Below, piece after piece: positions 9,353 to 18,200 of a stretch of DNA of 47,896 nucleotides. Positions within the stretch are counted from its first letter, which is position 1. Each line of letters opens with the position of its first letter. The position numbers and the translations under genes are program-made. Source of the stretch: CF-13 sp036782775 (lineage in GTDB: Bacteria; Chloroflexota; Dormibacteria; CF-121); NCBI GenBank assembly GCA_036782775.1, contig DAIPYJ010000018.1, positions 1-47,896 on the forward strand, in the 5' to 3' direction. The notes beneath the pieces are model-generated. The model saw nothing but the letters and a program-made list of their open reading frames with translations. It made no database searches and was not told the DNA's origin.

Positions 9353-10228
9353 GTGGCGGCCCCTTTATTGGAGCCCGCGCTGCTCCGCCGGCTCGAGGGG
9401 CTGGCCCTGCAGGTGCGGCGAGCGATCAGCGGCCAGATGGGCGGCGAGCGCCGCTCCAGGCGCCGGGGCCAGTCGGTCGAGTTCGCCGACTTTCGCAGCT
9501 ACACGCCGGGCGATGACTACCGCCTGATCGACTGGAACGCCTACGCCCGGCTCGATCGCTTCATGCTCCGTCTCTTCGTCGCCGAGGAGGAGTTGCCGCT
9601 CAGCATCTTCCTCGACTTGAGCGGCTCGATGGACTGGGGGACGCCGAACAAGGCGGAGACGGCCCGCCGCCTCGCCGGGGCGATTGCCTATGTCGCGCTG
9701 AATGCGCTCGACCGCGTACGGCTGACCGTCTTTGCCGAGGGCCCAACCTCGGGGGGCGCTCCTTATCGCGGGCGACGCGCGGCCACCGAGCTCTTTGCTC
9801 GCCTTCAGTCCTTCCCAGTCGGCGGTCCGACAAACTACGCCCGGCTGGTGTGGCCAATCGGCCGGCAGCGACCGGGCATGACCATCGTGATCAGCGACGC
9901 GCTGGGTGAGCCTGGCATCGACGACGCCCTGAGCGCGGTTCAGCGAGCTCATCAGGAAGGCGCAGTGCTGCAATTGATCGCGCCGCAAGAAGCGCGGCTG
10001 GATTGGACCGGGGACGCGCGCCTCAAGGACGCGGAGAACGGCGTCGAACGCGAGTTCACGGCGACCCCGGTGACGCAGGCGGCCTACCTGCGCGCGCTGA
10101 CCGAGCGCTGCCAGCAGGTCGAGCGCACCGCGCATCGGCGGGGACTGCGCTACGCCCGGCTCTCGACCGACGAACCGATCGACCAGATGGTCCAGCTGAC
10201 GCTGCGGCGCGTCGGACTGCTGGCATGA
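9353..10228 (+). CDS. DUF58 domain protein
   Basis: This 291-residue protein starts at GTG 9353. The family hallmark GQSVEFADFRSYTPGDDYR followed by IDWNAYAR is at about residues 40-65. A VWA-like fold comes after it with a metal-site motif LDLSGSM at about 87-93. DUF58 proteins work with MoxR ATPases and membrane VWA proteins. The functional partner is almost certainly the MoxR just upstream. The next gene overlaps by ATGA. Molecular role is unknown beyond this association. Confidence 0.93.
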   Translation: MAAPLLEPALLRRLEGLALQVRRAISGQMGGERRSRRRGQSVEFADFRSYTPGDDYRLIDWNAYARLDRFMLRLFVAEEELPLSIFLDLSGSMDWGTPNKAETARRLAGAIAYVALNALDRVRLTVFAEGPTSGGAPYRGRRAATELFARLQSFPVGGPTNYARLVWPIGRQRPGMTIVISDALGEPGIDDALSAVQRAHQEGAVLQLIAPQEARLDWTGDARLKDAENGVEREFTATPVTQAAYLRALTERCQQVERTAHRRGLRYARLSTDEPIDQMVQLTLRRVGLLA

Positions 10229-12048
10229 GCCTGCTGGCCCCAGCCGCAGCCGCGCTCGGCCTGACGCTGCCGGTGATCGTCGCCCTCTATTTCCTGAAGA
10301 TCCGGCGCCCGACCCGCGTCGTCCCGGCGCTGCACCTCTGGCCCAACCAGATCCGCGACCGACAAGCCAATGTGCCGTGGCAGCGGCTCCGGCCGAGCTG
10401 GTTGCTGCTGCTGCAACTGCTGGCTGCCGCGCTCCTCGTCGGCGCCGCCCTGCAGCCGGTCTTGCCGGTCGGCGCCGCGCTCGCCAGGCACACCATCGTG
10501 CTGGTCGACAGCTCGGCGTCGATGCAGGCGACTGACGTCAAGCCGACGCGCCTCGCCGAGGCCAAACGCCAGGCCGGCTCGCTGATCGACCAGCTCGGGC
10601 CGCAGGACCGGATGACACTGATCTCGGTGGGCCCCACGCCCCGGATCCTGGCGTCGGTGACGGGCGAGCGTGACACGCTGCACAGGGCGCTCGATGGCCT
10701 GGCGCCGAGCAACGGTCCGGCGGATCTCTCCTCGGCGCTGGCGTTGGCAGCCGGACTCGTCCGTCCCGGCGATGATGCACGCGCCTATCTCTTCAGCGAC
10801 GGCATCATCGAGCCACTGCGCGCGTCGTTTTCGGCTGGGCTTCCCTTTGCGGTCGACTATCACCGCATCGGCGTCTCCGGTGAGAATGTCGGGCTCACCT
10901 CGCTGACGGTGCGAACCAGCGCGCAGAGCCGGGCCGCGTATCTGCATGTGCAGAACTTCGGCCAGCAGTCGCACGCGGTCAGCCTCGAATGGCGCGCCGA
11001 CGGCCGCCTGCTCGACATCCGGCCGCTGACGCTGGCTACCGGCCAGGGCCAGGACCTGATCCTGCCGATCCCCGGCGATGCCACCGCCGTAACCGCGCGC
11101 CTGAGCGGCGGCGATCTGTTTGCGGTCGACGATGTCGCCACCGCGGTCGCGAAGACGCCGCGCGCCTTCCGCGTGCTCCTGGTCACCCCGGGGAACGTCT
11201 TTCTCGAGCAGGCGCTCCGCCTGCGCAGCGACCTTCAGCTGGACGTCGTCGCGCCGTCTGCCTATTTGCCCGGCACCAGCTATGCCATGACGGTCTTCGA
11301 CCGCTTTGCGCCGGCCGTGCTCCCCGATGGACCGACGCTGATCATCGATCCACCAGCAGGCTCATCGGTGGCGGGCGGCTCGCCGATCGGCATCGGTCGC
11401 GTGCGGGCTGCGGACGCCGCCGATCCGCTGCTGGCGAACGTCGATTTGCAGGACGTGCACATCGCGCGTAGCGAAGACCTGCGGACATCGACATTTGGAC
11501 GGCCGCTGATCACCAGCCTGCAGACGCCACTCGTCCTGGTCCGTGACCAGCCCTTCCGGCAAGCGCTGTTTGGCTTCGACTTGCACGAGTCAGACCTGCC
11601 GCTGCGGATCGCCTTCCCGGTCCTGATGGAGAACCTGAGCGAGTGGATGCTGCCGCCGAGCGTGCCCAGCCGCAGCTTCCATCCGGACGAGGCGGTCACC
11701 GTAGTTCCCGATGCCGGCGCGACCGCCGTCTCGGTGGTGCGGCCGGACGGCGGTCGGCGGACACTGCCACCTGGCTCGATCAGCACCTTTGCCGATACCG
11801 ATCCAACCGGGCTGTACACCGTCGAGCAGACGATCGCCGGCAAGGTGCAACCGTCCTGGTTCAGCGTCAACCTCTTCACCGACTCGATCTCCCAACTGAA
11901 ACCGCCCGACCGCCTGACGCTGCCGCCGACCCGGACGACGGCGGTTCAGGCAACCCATCCCGGCCAGCTCGAAATCTGGCCCTGGATCGCGCTCGCGGCG
12001 CTCGGACTGATCGCGGCCGAATGGCTGGCCTTCCACCGTGGGCTTTGA
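10225..12048 (+). CDS. BatA-like VWA membrane protein
   Basis: This is about 607 residues from the ATG at 10225 that overlaps the DUF58 stop. The open frame extends further upstream, but the start with the BatA-type N-terminus (LLAPAAAALGLTLPVIVALYF, then LKIRRP) is clearly the real one. A second helix precedes a VWA domain with an intact metal-site motif VDSSASM. Further extracytoplasmic or cytoplasmic beta-rich sequence follows, and a C-terminal helix (IWPWIALAALGLIAAEWLAF) ends the protein. Such proteins bind ligands through the VWA site and are thought to be acted on by MoxR. It overlaps the next gene by 11 bases. Confidence 0.88.
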   Translation: MSLLAPAAAALGLTLPVIVALYFLKIRRPTRVVPALHLWPNQIRDRQANVPWQRLRPSWLLLLQLLAAALLVGAALQPVLPVGAALARHTIVLVDSSASMQATDVKPTRLAEAKRQAGSLIDQLGPQDRMTLISVGPTPRILASVTGERDTLHRALDGLAPSNGPADLSSALALAAGLVRPGDDARAYLFSDGIIEPLRASFSAGLPFAVDYHRIGVSGENVGLTSLTVRTSAQSRAAYLHVQNFGQQSHAVSLEWRADGRLLDIRPLTLATGQGQDLILPIPGDATAVTARLSGGDLFAVDDVATAVAKTPRAFRVLLVTPGNVFLEQALRLRSDLQLDVVAPSAYLPGTSYAMTVFDRFAPAVLPDGPTLIIDPPAGSSVAGGSPIGIGRVRAADAADPLLANVDLQDVHIARSEDLRTSTFGRPLITSLQTPLVLVRDQPFRQALFGFDLHESDLPLRIAFPVLMENLSEWMLPPSVPSRSFHPDEAVTVVPDAGATAVSVVRPDGGRRTLPPGSISTFADTDPTGLYTVEQTIAGKVQPSWFSVNLFTDSISQLKPPDRLTLPPTRTTAVQATHPGQLEIWPWIALAALGLIAAEWLAFHRGL

Positions 12049-14758
12049 AATCACCCGGCCCCTGCTGGTGGGGGCCGGGTTGGTCGCGGTGGTGGTCATC
12101 GTCCTCATCTGGCGCCTCTTCCCGCCGCCGCTGTCGCGCGGACGCTCCCGCCTCTCGCTTGCGCTCCGGCTCTTGATCGTCGGCCTGCTCACCGCCTCGC
12201 TCGCCGGCCTCCAGGTGAACACGCGGCCGCCCAGCCAGGCGCTGCTCGTGACGGCCGACCTCTCGGCCAGCGTGCAGAGCTCCCTCGACAGCGAGGCGGG
12301 GGCCGTCCGCCGGATCTTGCAGCAGCGGCAGGGACAGGACCAGGCCGGCGTGCTCAGCTTCGGCAGAGATCCGCAGATCGAGGTCAACGTGAGCCAGAAT
12401 CCACAGTTCGGCGAGTTCCAGAGCCAGCCCAACCCCAATTACACGGACCTCGCTTCGGCGCTCCAGCTGGGCGGCTCGATCCTGCCCGACAGCAGCCGAA
12501 AGCACATCGTCCTCATCAGTGACGGGCGTCAGAACCTCGGTGACGCCGTCGCCGAGGCGCGGCTCTTGCGGGCCGAGGGAGTCCGAGTCGACACGGTCCC
12601 GCTATCGGTGACGATTGGCCCCGAGGCCGACGTCGACCACATCGATGCGCCCCGTTCGCTGACGCAGGGTCAGCAGGCCAATGTGCAGGCGCTGATCGTC
12701 AGCAACACGGCCACGCACGCCACGATCCGCTGGTACCTCGACCGAACGCTGCTGACGACGCAACCGATCGACCTACCAGCTGGCGAAACCACCGTCCAGC
12801 AAACCGTCAAGCCGACCGATCCGGGGTTTCACGCGGTGCGGATCGTCATCGACCCCGTTCGCGACACCTACGCCGAGAACAACCTGGGCGAAGCGCTGAT
12901 CCAGGTGGTCGGCCCGCCCCGCGTCTTGCTGGTCGAGAACACGCCCGGCGAGGCGCAGAGTCTCGAGGCCGCCTTGCACTCGACCGGGATTGCCGCGACG
13001 GTGACGACACCAGATCAGCTGCCGCACTCGGCGGCGGACCTGGCCGCCTATCAGTCGGTGGTACTGGTCAACATTCCGGCGGCATCACTGGGCACCGACG
13101 CCATGTCGGTGCTGCAGGCGTCCGTCCGCGACCTCGGCACCGGGCTCGTCGTTATCGGCGGATCTGACAGCTACGGTCCTGGTGGTTACGCCGGGACGCC
13201 GCTGGAAACGGCGCTGCCGGTGCAGATCCAGCTGCCGCAGGACACGCAGAAGCCGCCCGTCGCCGTCGTGCTGGTGCTGGAGTCGACCGAGAGCGGCACC
13301 GGTGACCAGGTGCTTCGCGGCGCAGCGGAAGGCGTCGTCGACCAGCTGACGCCGCGCGACCGCGTCGGCGTCACCAATGCGAACGACGCGGGGTTGATCG
13401 TTCCGCTGGCGCCGTTGAGCGACAAGCGCGTGGTCAAGCGCGAAATCGAGCAGACAGGCTTGGGCGATCCCTTCAGCTATGCGCCGGACCTGACCTCCGC
13501 GGAGCAGGCGCTCGCCGGCGTCTCTGCGTCGGTCAAGCACATCATTTTGTTCGGCGACGGCGACACGCCCGATCGCAGCTATGACCAGCTGATTGCCTCG
13601 ATGCACGCCAGGGGCATCACGCTCTCAACGGTGGCGATCGCCTCAACCGCCGCGGACGCGTCGATGATGCAATCGATGGCCGCGGCCGGGCACGGTCGTT
13701 TCTATCAGAGCAACAGCCTGAGCGACGTGCCGCAGATCTTCTTGAAAGAGACACAGCAAGCGCTCAAACCGTGGATTGTCGAAGGCAAGATCGCCCCGCA
13801 GCTGAGCTCGCTGGCGGATGTCATTCCCGGCGTGCCGCTGAGCAGCTTCCCGCCGATCACCGGCTACGTCGCGACCACGGCGCGTGCCGCGGCCGACGTG
13901 GTGCTGAAGAGCCCGCAGGGCGATCCGTTGCTCGCCACCTGGCAGTACGGCCTCGGGCGCGTCCTCGCCTGGACCAGTGACGCGCAGGGACGCTGGACGG
14001 CGGGGCTGCTGCAGTGGCCACAGGCCAATGTCTTCTTCGGCGACATCGTCCATTCCAGCCTGCCGCAGCCTGGCGATCCTGCGCTCCAGGTCGAGACCCG
14101 CGTCCAGGGCGATCACACCCATTTGCTGGTGACCGCCCCAGCGACTTCTGGCGCGAGCGTGACAGTCAACGCGCTGGCGCCAGACCTGTCGGGCTCCAGC
14201 CTTACGCTCTCACCGACCGGGCCCGGACGCTTCGAGGGAGACCTGGCGACCGACCAGGTGGGCAGTTACCTGCTGCATGTCAACCAGACGGCAGGTGGCG
14301 TCGTTCGCCACACGACGACGACCGGGCTGGTCGTTCCCTACTCGCCCGAATACCGAGACCTCGGCACAGATACCGCGACGCTTCGCGCCATTGCCCAGGC
14401 GGGCGGCGGTGCGTTGCTGACCAGCCTCAGCAATATCTTCAAGCTCCCGGTACCGCAGGTGACCGCGACCCAGTCGATCAGCGAGCTGCTCTTGATCCTC
14501 GCCATCCTGCTCTTCCCGCTGGACATCGCGCTCCGCCGGCTGGTTTTCCGCATCGAAGACGTGCCCGCCTGGCAAGCGGCCCTCAGGCGAGAGAAGATCT
14601 CGCGGACCAAACCGGTGCCGGCGGAAGCGACGGTCACACGCTTGCGCGAACGGGTGGAAGGTATCCGCGCCGCTCGAGCCGCGGAGCCACGGGCGCCGAA
14701 GAAACCACCCGAGGATCCGACCGGCGAGCTGCTCGCCCGCCGCCGGCGCCGCGGCTAG
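12038..14758 (+). CDS. Large VWA membrane protein with glutamine-amidotransferase-like domain
   Basis: This is 906 residues from GTG 12038. Two N-terminal helices precede a first VWA-like domain with metal-site motif TADLSASV. Next comes an amidotransferase-like region (VVLVNIPAAS, then GTGLVVIGGSDSYGPGGY). A second VWA-like domain carries a degenerate metal site reading VLVLESTESG where VLVLDxSGSM is usual. A C-terminal helix (ISELLLILAILLFPLDIAL) is followed by a basic cytoplasmic tail. It closes the operon. It probably acts with the preceding VWA protein as membrane partner of MoxR/DUF58. Catalytic activity of the amidotransferase-like part is not supported by visible residues. Confidence 0.85.
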   Translation: MGFEITRPLLVGAGLVAVVVIVLIWRLFPPPLSRGRSRLSLALRLLIVGLLTASLAGLQVNTRPPSQALLVTADLSASVQSSLDSEAGAVRRILQQRQGQDQAGVLSFGRDPQIEVNVSQNPQFGEFQSQPNPNYTDLASALQLGGSILPDSSRKHIVLISDGRQNLGDAVAEARLLRAEGVRVDTVPLSVTIGPEADVDHIDAPRSLTQGQQANVQALIVSNTATHATIRWYLDRTLLTTQPIDLPAGETTVQQTVKPTDPGFHAVRIVIDPVRDTYAENNLGEALIQVVGPPRVLLVENTPGEAQSLEAALHSTGIAATVTTPDQLPHSAADLAAYQSVVLVNIPAASLGTDAMSVLQASVRDLGTGLVVIGGSDSYGPGGYAGTPLETALPVQIQLPQDTQKPPVAVVLVLESTESGTGDQVLRGAAEGVVDQLTPRDRVGVTNANDAGLIVPLAPLSDKRVVKREIEQTGLGDPFSYAPDLTSAEQALAGVSASVKHIILFGDGDTPDRSYDQLIASMHARGITLSTVAIASTAADASMMQSMAAAGHGRFYQSNSLSDVPQIFLKETQQALKPWIVEGKIAPQLSSLADVIPGVPLSSFPPITGYVATTARAAADVVLKSPQGDPLLATWQYGLGRVLAWTSDAQGRWTAGLLQWPQANVFFGDIVHSSLPQPGDPALQVETRVQGDHTHLLVTAPATSGASVTVNALAPDLSGSSLTLSPTGPGRFEGDLATDQVGSYLLHVNQTAGGVVRHTTTTGLVVPYSPEYRDLGTDTATLRAIAQAGGGALLTSLSNIFKLPVPQVTATQSISELLLILAILLFPLDIALRRLVFRIEDVPAWQAALRREKISRTKPVPAEATVTRLRERVEGIRAARAAEPRAPKKPPEDPTGELLARRRRRG

Positions 14759-14947
14759 AGCTACAGGCCGGGCCGTCCTGATCAGTCCCGAGCTGTTGGT
14801 CGCGCTCTCGGAGTACGTCGCCAACGTCGCCCTCAGCAGTTCTATCAGCGGCACGCCCGGGGAATCGTTCGGGCGCCATTGCCGTCTTCCTCGCGAGCCG
14901 CACCTTTTCGCCCAGCCGGCCGGCCGAGTCTCCAGACCGCCCCACGC

Positions 14948-15121
14948 TTAGTGCTTCTGGAGCCCAGTCAGGATGGCGCCGATCCCCACGAGGACAAGAA
15001 AAGCCCCGATCATCAGGTTGGCGACAGCTGGAGTCTGGCGTCCGACCTGACTTATCCGCTGCGAGAAAACCATTGCCACGATGCCCAGGGCGATCGCGAA
15101 CGCGCCTGCCGCGAAGTACAT
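14948..15121 (-). CDS. Small two-helix membrane protein
   Basis: This is about 57 residues. The open frame extends to 15286, but the ATG at 15121 has a good GGAGG ten bases upstream and begins straight into a hydrophobic helix (MYFAAGAFAIALGIVAMVF). A second helix (ANLMIGAFLVLVGIGAILTG) follows after a polar loop. It lies on the same strand 110 bases downstream of the RHS protein gene, with a hairpin between. That position could suit an immunity protein, but nothing in its sequence demonstrates it; a general small membrane protein is equally likely. Confidence 0.6.
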   Translation of the reverse strand: MYFAAGAFAIALGIVAMVFSQRISQVGRQTPAVANLMIGAFLVLVGIGAILTGLQKH

Positions 15122-15176
15122 GACCTTGTCACCTCCGATGTTCCGGCGTCGAACCGACGCGTGATTTGGCGACCGA

Positions 15177-15203
15177 AGCGGGAGCCCGGAAGGGCTCCCC
15201 GCT
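15177..15203 (-). terminator. Strong hairpin after the RHS gene
   Basis: On the minus strand an 11-base-pair stem with one bulged G and a TTCC-type loop (AGCGGGGAGCCC with GGGCTCCCGCT) begins about 29 bases past the RHS stop. There is no clear U-tract, so it may be a weak terminator, an RNA-stabilising hairpin or a processing site. A second smaller stem (GCGTCG-AAC-CGACGC) lies at 15146-15160. Confidence 0.45.
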
Positions 15204-15231
15204 TCCCTGTCGTCGCAAGCAGGATATCTGG

Positions 15232-18200
15232 CTAGTTGAACAAACCGCTGAGCCAGCTGTCCACCGTATTCCAGACACTGCTCCAAGTGACCTCCTGGGT
15301 GCTCGTGGTGATGTTCGCGCCGAAGCCGGGCGTCCCGATCCCAGCCTCCCAGTCACCAGTCTGCCAAGCTCCAGCGGGGTTGCCCTGCAGGAGGCTGTTC
15401 ACCGTGCCTCGGGGGTTGCTGGTAGCCCAGTTAAAGCAGGCGTAATAGCAGCCGCCGGCACCCACGCTTGTTTGGTTCCCCTTTAGGTCAGCCATCGGCG
15501 CGAGGTTAAGCGAGACGCCGGGCTTACCGGGTGGGAATTGCTCGCCGCCGTAGAGAACGTAGCCATCCGCGTTGAACTGGACGCCCGCCACGTATGGTCC
15601 GGCCGACACGCCAAGGTCGAAGAACCACTGGCCCATCGGGTCGATGCCGCTGACCGGGTCGTCGCCCGCGTAGTCGTAGCCGCTGCCTGCGCTGTCCGGC
15701 TGAGTCCAGCGGCCGATCGATGGGTCGTAGAAGCGTCCACCGACCTTGTAGTAGTGAGTGGCGCTGTCGTAATAGGCGCCTGTGAACATCCAGGGGTTCG
15801 CCACGCTACCCGTGCTGGTCGTCAGGTTGCCGTAGGGGTCGTACTTGTAAGTGTTGACCACCGCACCGGTCCCGTCCGTGAGGGCGATCACTGAACCCAA
15901 CCCATCGAAGATGTAGTAGTAGGCGGTGTAGCTGCTGCCGCTCCCGATTCTCTCTTCGACGAGGCCGCCGACCGGATCATGAGTGAAGTAGGTGTTGGTC
16001 CCGGAGAGCGAAGAGGAACCGAGTCCGATCAGGCTATAGGCCATCGTGGTGTTGCCGGCCGTGACCCGCTCAGCCTGGCTCGGGCCGGTGTAGGTCATGT
16101 TGACGGCCGAGCCGCCGGCTGGTTTGATGCTGGTCGTCTGGCTGCGGTTGTTATAGGTGATCGCCAGGCCGCTGCTGTTGCTCAACTCCGCACCATTCGC
16201 GTCATAGCTATAGGTCACGCTCCCCGCCGAGGTCATCTCGTTGGCGGCGTTGTAGCCGTAGCTGGTCCCTGAGCCGTTGACCGTCTGACTGGTCCGGTTG
16301 CTGTCAGCGTCGTAGGCATACGTGTAATCGGAAATCTGCGTGCTTCCGCTCATCGTCTTCGCATCGACCAGCCGGTTGAGCCGATCGTACGTGTACGACG
16401 TCCGGTATCCGGTCACGTTGTCGGTCATCGACTGGCGCAGCGCCGTGTCGTTCGTGCCATTCAGGTAGCTGTAGCTGTAGCTGCTCAGCGTGCCACCGCT
16501 GCCGTTCTTGGCGACGATCGTGAGAAGCCTCGACGAATTGTCGAAGGTCATCGTCAGGGTTACGCCGTTCGGATAGGCAGTGCTGGTCCGGTTGTACTGG
16601 TTGTCATACCCCAGCGTCGTGGACTTTCCGTTCGGCTCGGTGATGGTCGTCACCAGGTTCACCGGACTGTAGGCATAAGACACGGTCCCGCCGGCGTCAG
16701 TCGTCGAGGTGAGGTTGCTGACGCCGTCATAGGCGTAGCTGATGGTGCCCAGACCCGGCAGCGTCTTCGACGTCATCCGGTTCATCGTGTCGTAGGTGAA
16801 AGTGGTGGTCCCGGTGTTGTCCTGCTGGCTCTTGAGGTTGCCATCAGCGTCGTAGGTGAACACGATCGTCGAGTTGTCGGCGTAGGTGATCTGCGTGAGA
16901 CGATCCATCGCGTCATAGGCATACGACGTCTTCTGCCCTTTGCCGTCGGTCCCACTCGACACCCGGCTCACACCGTCGACTGTGGCGGATTCGGGCTGCA
17001 GTGGGAGCGGCGGGGTGATCCCCGTCAGGTTGCCGTTGGCGTCATAGCTGAACGACGTCACGTGGCCGAGGGGGTCGGTCATCGTCTTGGTCGTTCCGTT
17101 CGCGTTATACGTGAAGCTCGCCTGGTTTTGCGTCGTCTGTGCGTTGGTGATCGTCTGCAAGTTGCCGAAACCGTCGTACTTGTAGGTCGACTGGTTCCCC
17201 TGAGGATCCGTGAAGTTAGTAGCGGAGTACTTGTTCGTCGAATCGGTGTAGCCGTAGCTCGACTTCGCGCCGGTTGGAATCTGAGCCCCCGAGACGTTGT
17301 TGTTTGGGTCGTAGCTGATGGTGTCGATCTGGTTGCCGCTGTTCGTGAACTGGCTCACGTTGCTGTTCGAGTTGTAGGTGGTTTTCGTCGGGTTGCCGTT
17401 GGCGTCCAGGACTTTGGTGACCCGGCCGCTGTTGTCATAGCAGTAGGTGGTGGTGTGACCATTGGCGTCGGTCACGACGGTGTTTCCCCAGATGCCGCTG
17501 GCGTTGCACGAGCCGACGCCGCTGTTGTATGCGAAGCCCGTCGTGCATGAGCCGCCCGAGCAACTGGCATTGACGTATGCGATCTGCGTGACGCGGTGTG
17601 GGTAGGCGGTTTCGTAGCTGAAGTTAACGATGTTGCCTACAGGGTCCTTGATTTGGCTGATCCCATCGTTGGCGTTATACGAGTAGGTCGTGACCTTGTT
17701 GTTGGCGTCGGTGTAGGACGTCAGATCCCCGTTGCCGTTGTAGGCGTACTGCACTTTGCGTCCGATCGGATCCTGGATCTGGGTGATGAAATCGGAACTC
17801 ACCGAGCTGCCATACGAAAACTGGGTGAGCCGGTTCTGCGTATCCGTGATCGACTGGACGCTGCCGTTGTAGCTCATCGTGATCGTGTTGTTGTTCTTGT
17901 CGACGATGCTCTGCAGGCAGCCGCCGGTCTGAAAGTTGAACTTGGCGCCGTTGGCGTGCCATTTCATCACGTAGGTGCCGTCGGAGTTCTTTGTCAGGTC
18001 GGCATTCTCGCCCGGCGGCGTCGCCCAGCTGTTCGTGCCGTTGCTGTGGAACAGCACCGCGTAGCCATCGGGCCCGTGATAGGAGATACCGTCCAGGTCG
18101 TCAATATCAAGCCGGATGTCGCAGCCGGTGTTGATGCTCCAGCTGTTGCCAACGTGCCAGCTGTCCCCGGAGAGGCTGTTGTAGTAGCGGTCGATGTTGA

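Noticed and set aside
10003..10224. Upstream extension of the BatA-like gene
   Set aside because: It lies inside the DUF58 gene and has an Arg/Ala-rich shadow composition. The ATG at 10225 overlaps the DUF58 stop and starts the expected BatA N-terminus.
14759..14947. Possible gene remnant after the VWA operon
   Set aside because: A plus-strand reading gives a helical stretch (ELLVALSEYVANVALSSS), but there is no start, ribosome-binding site or known match.
15122..15286. Longer N-terminus of the small two-helix protein
   Set aside because: It would overlap the RHS 3' end and a hairpin, and the ATG at 15121 has a good GGAGG.
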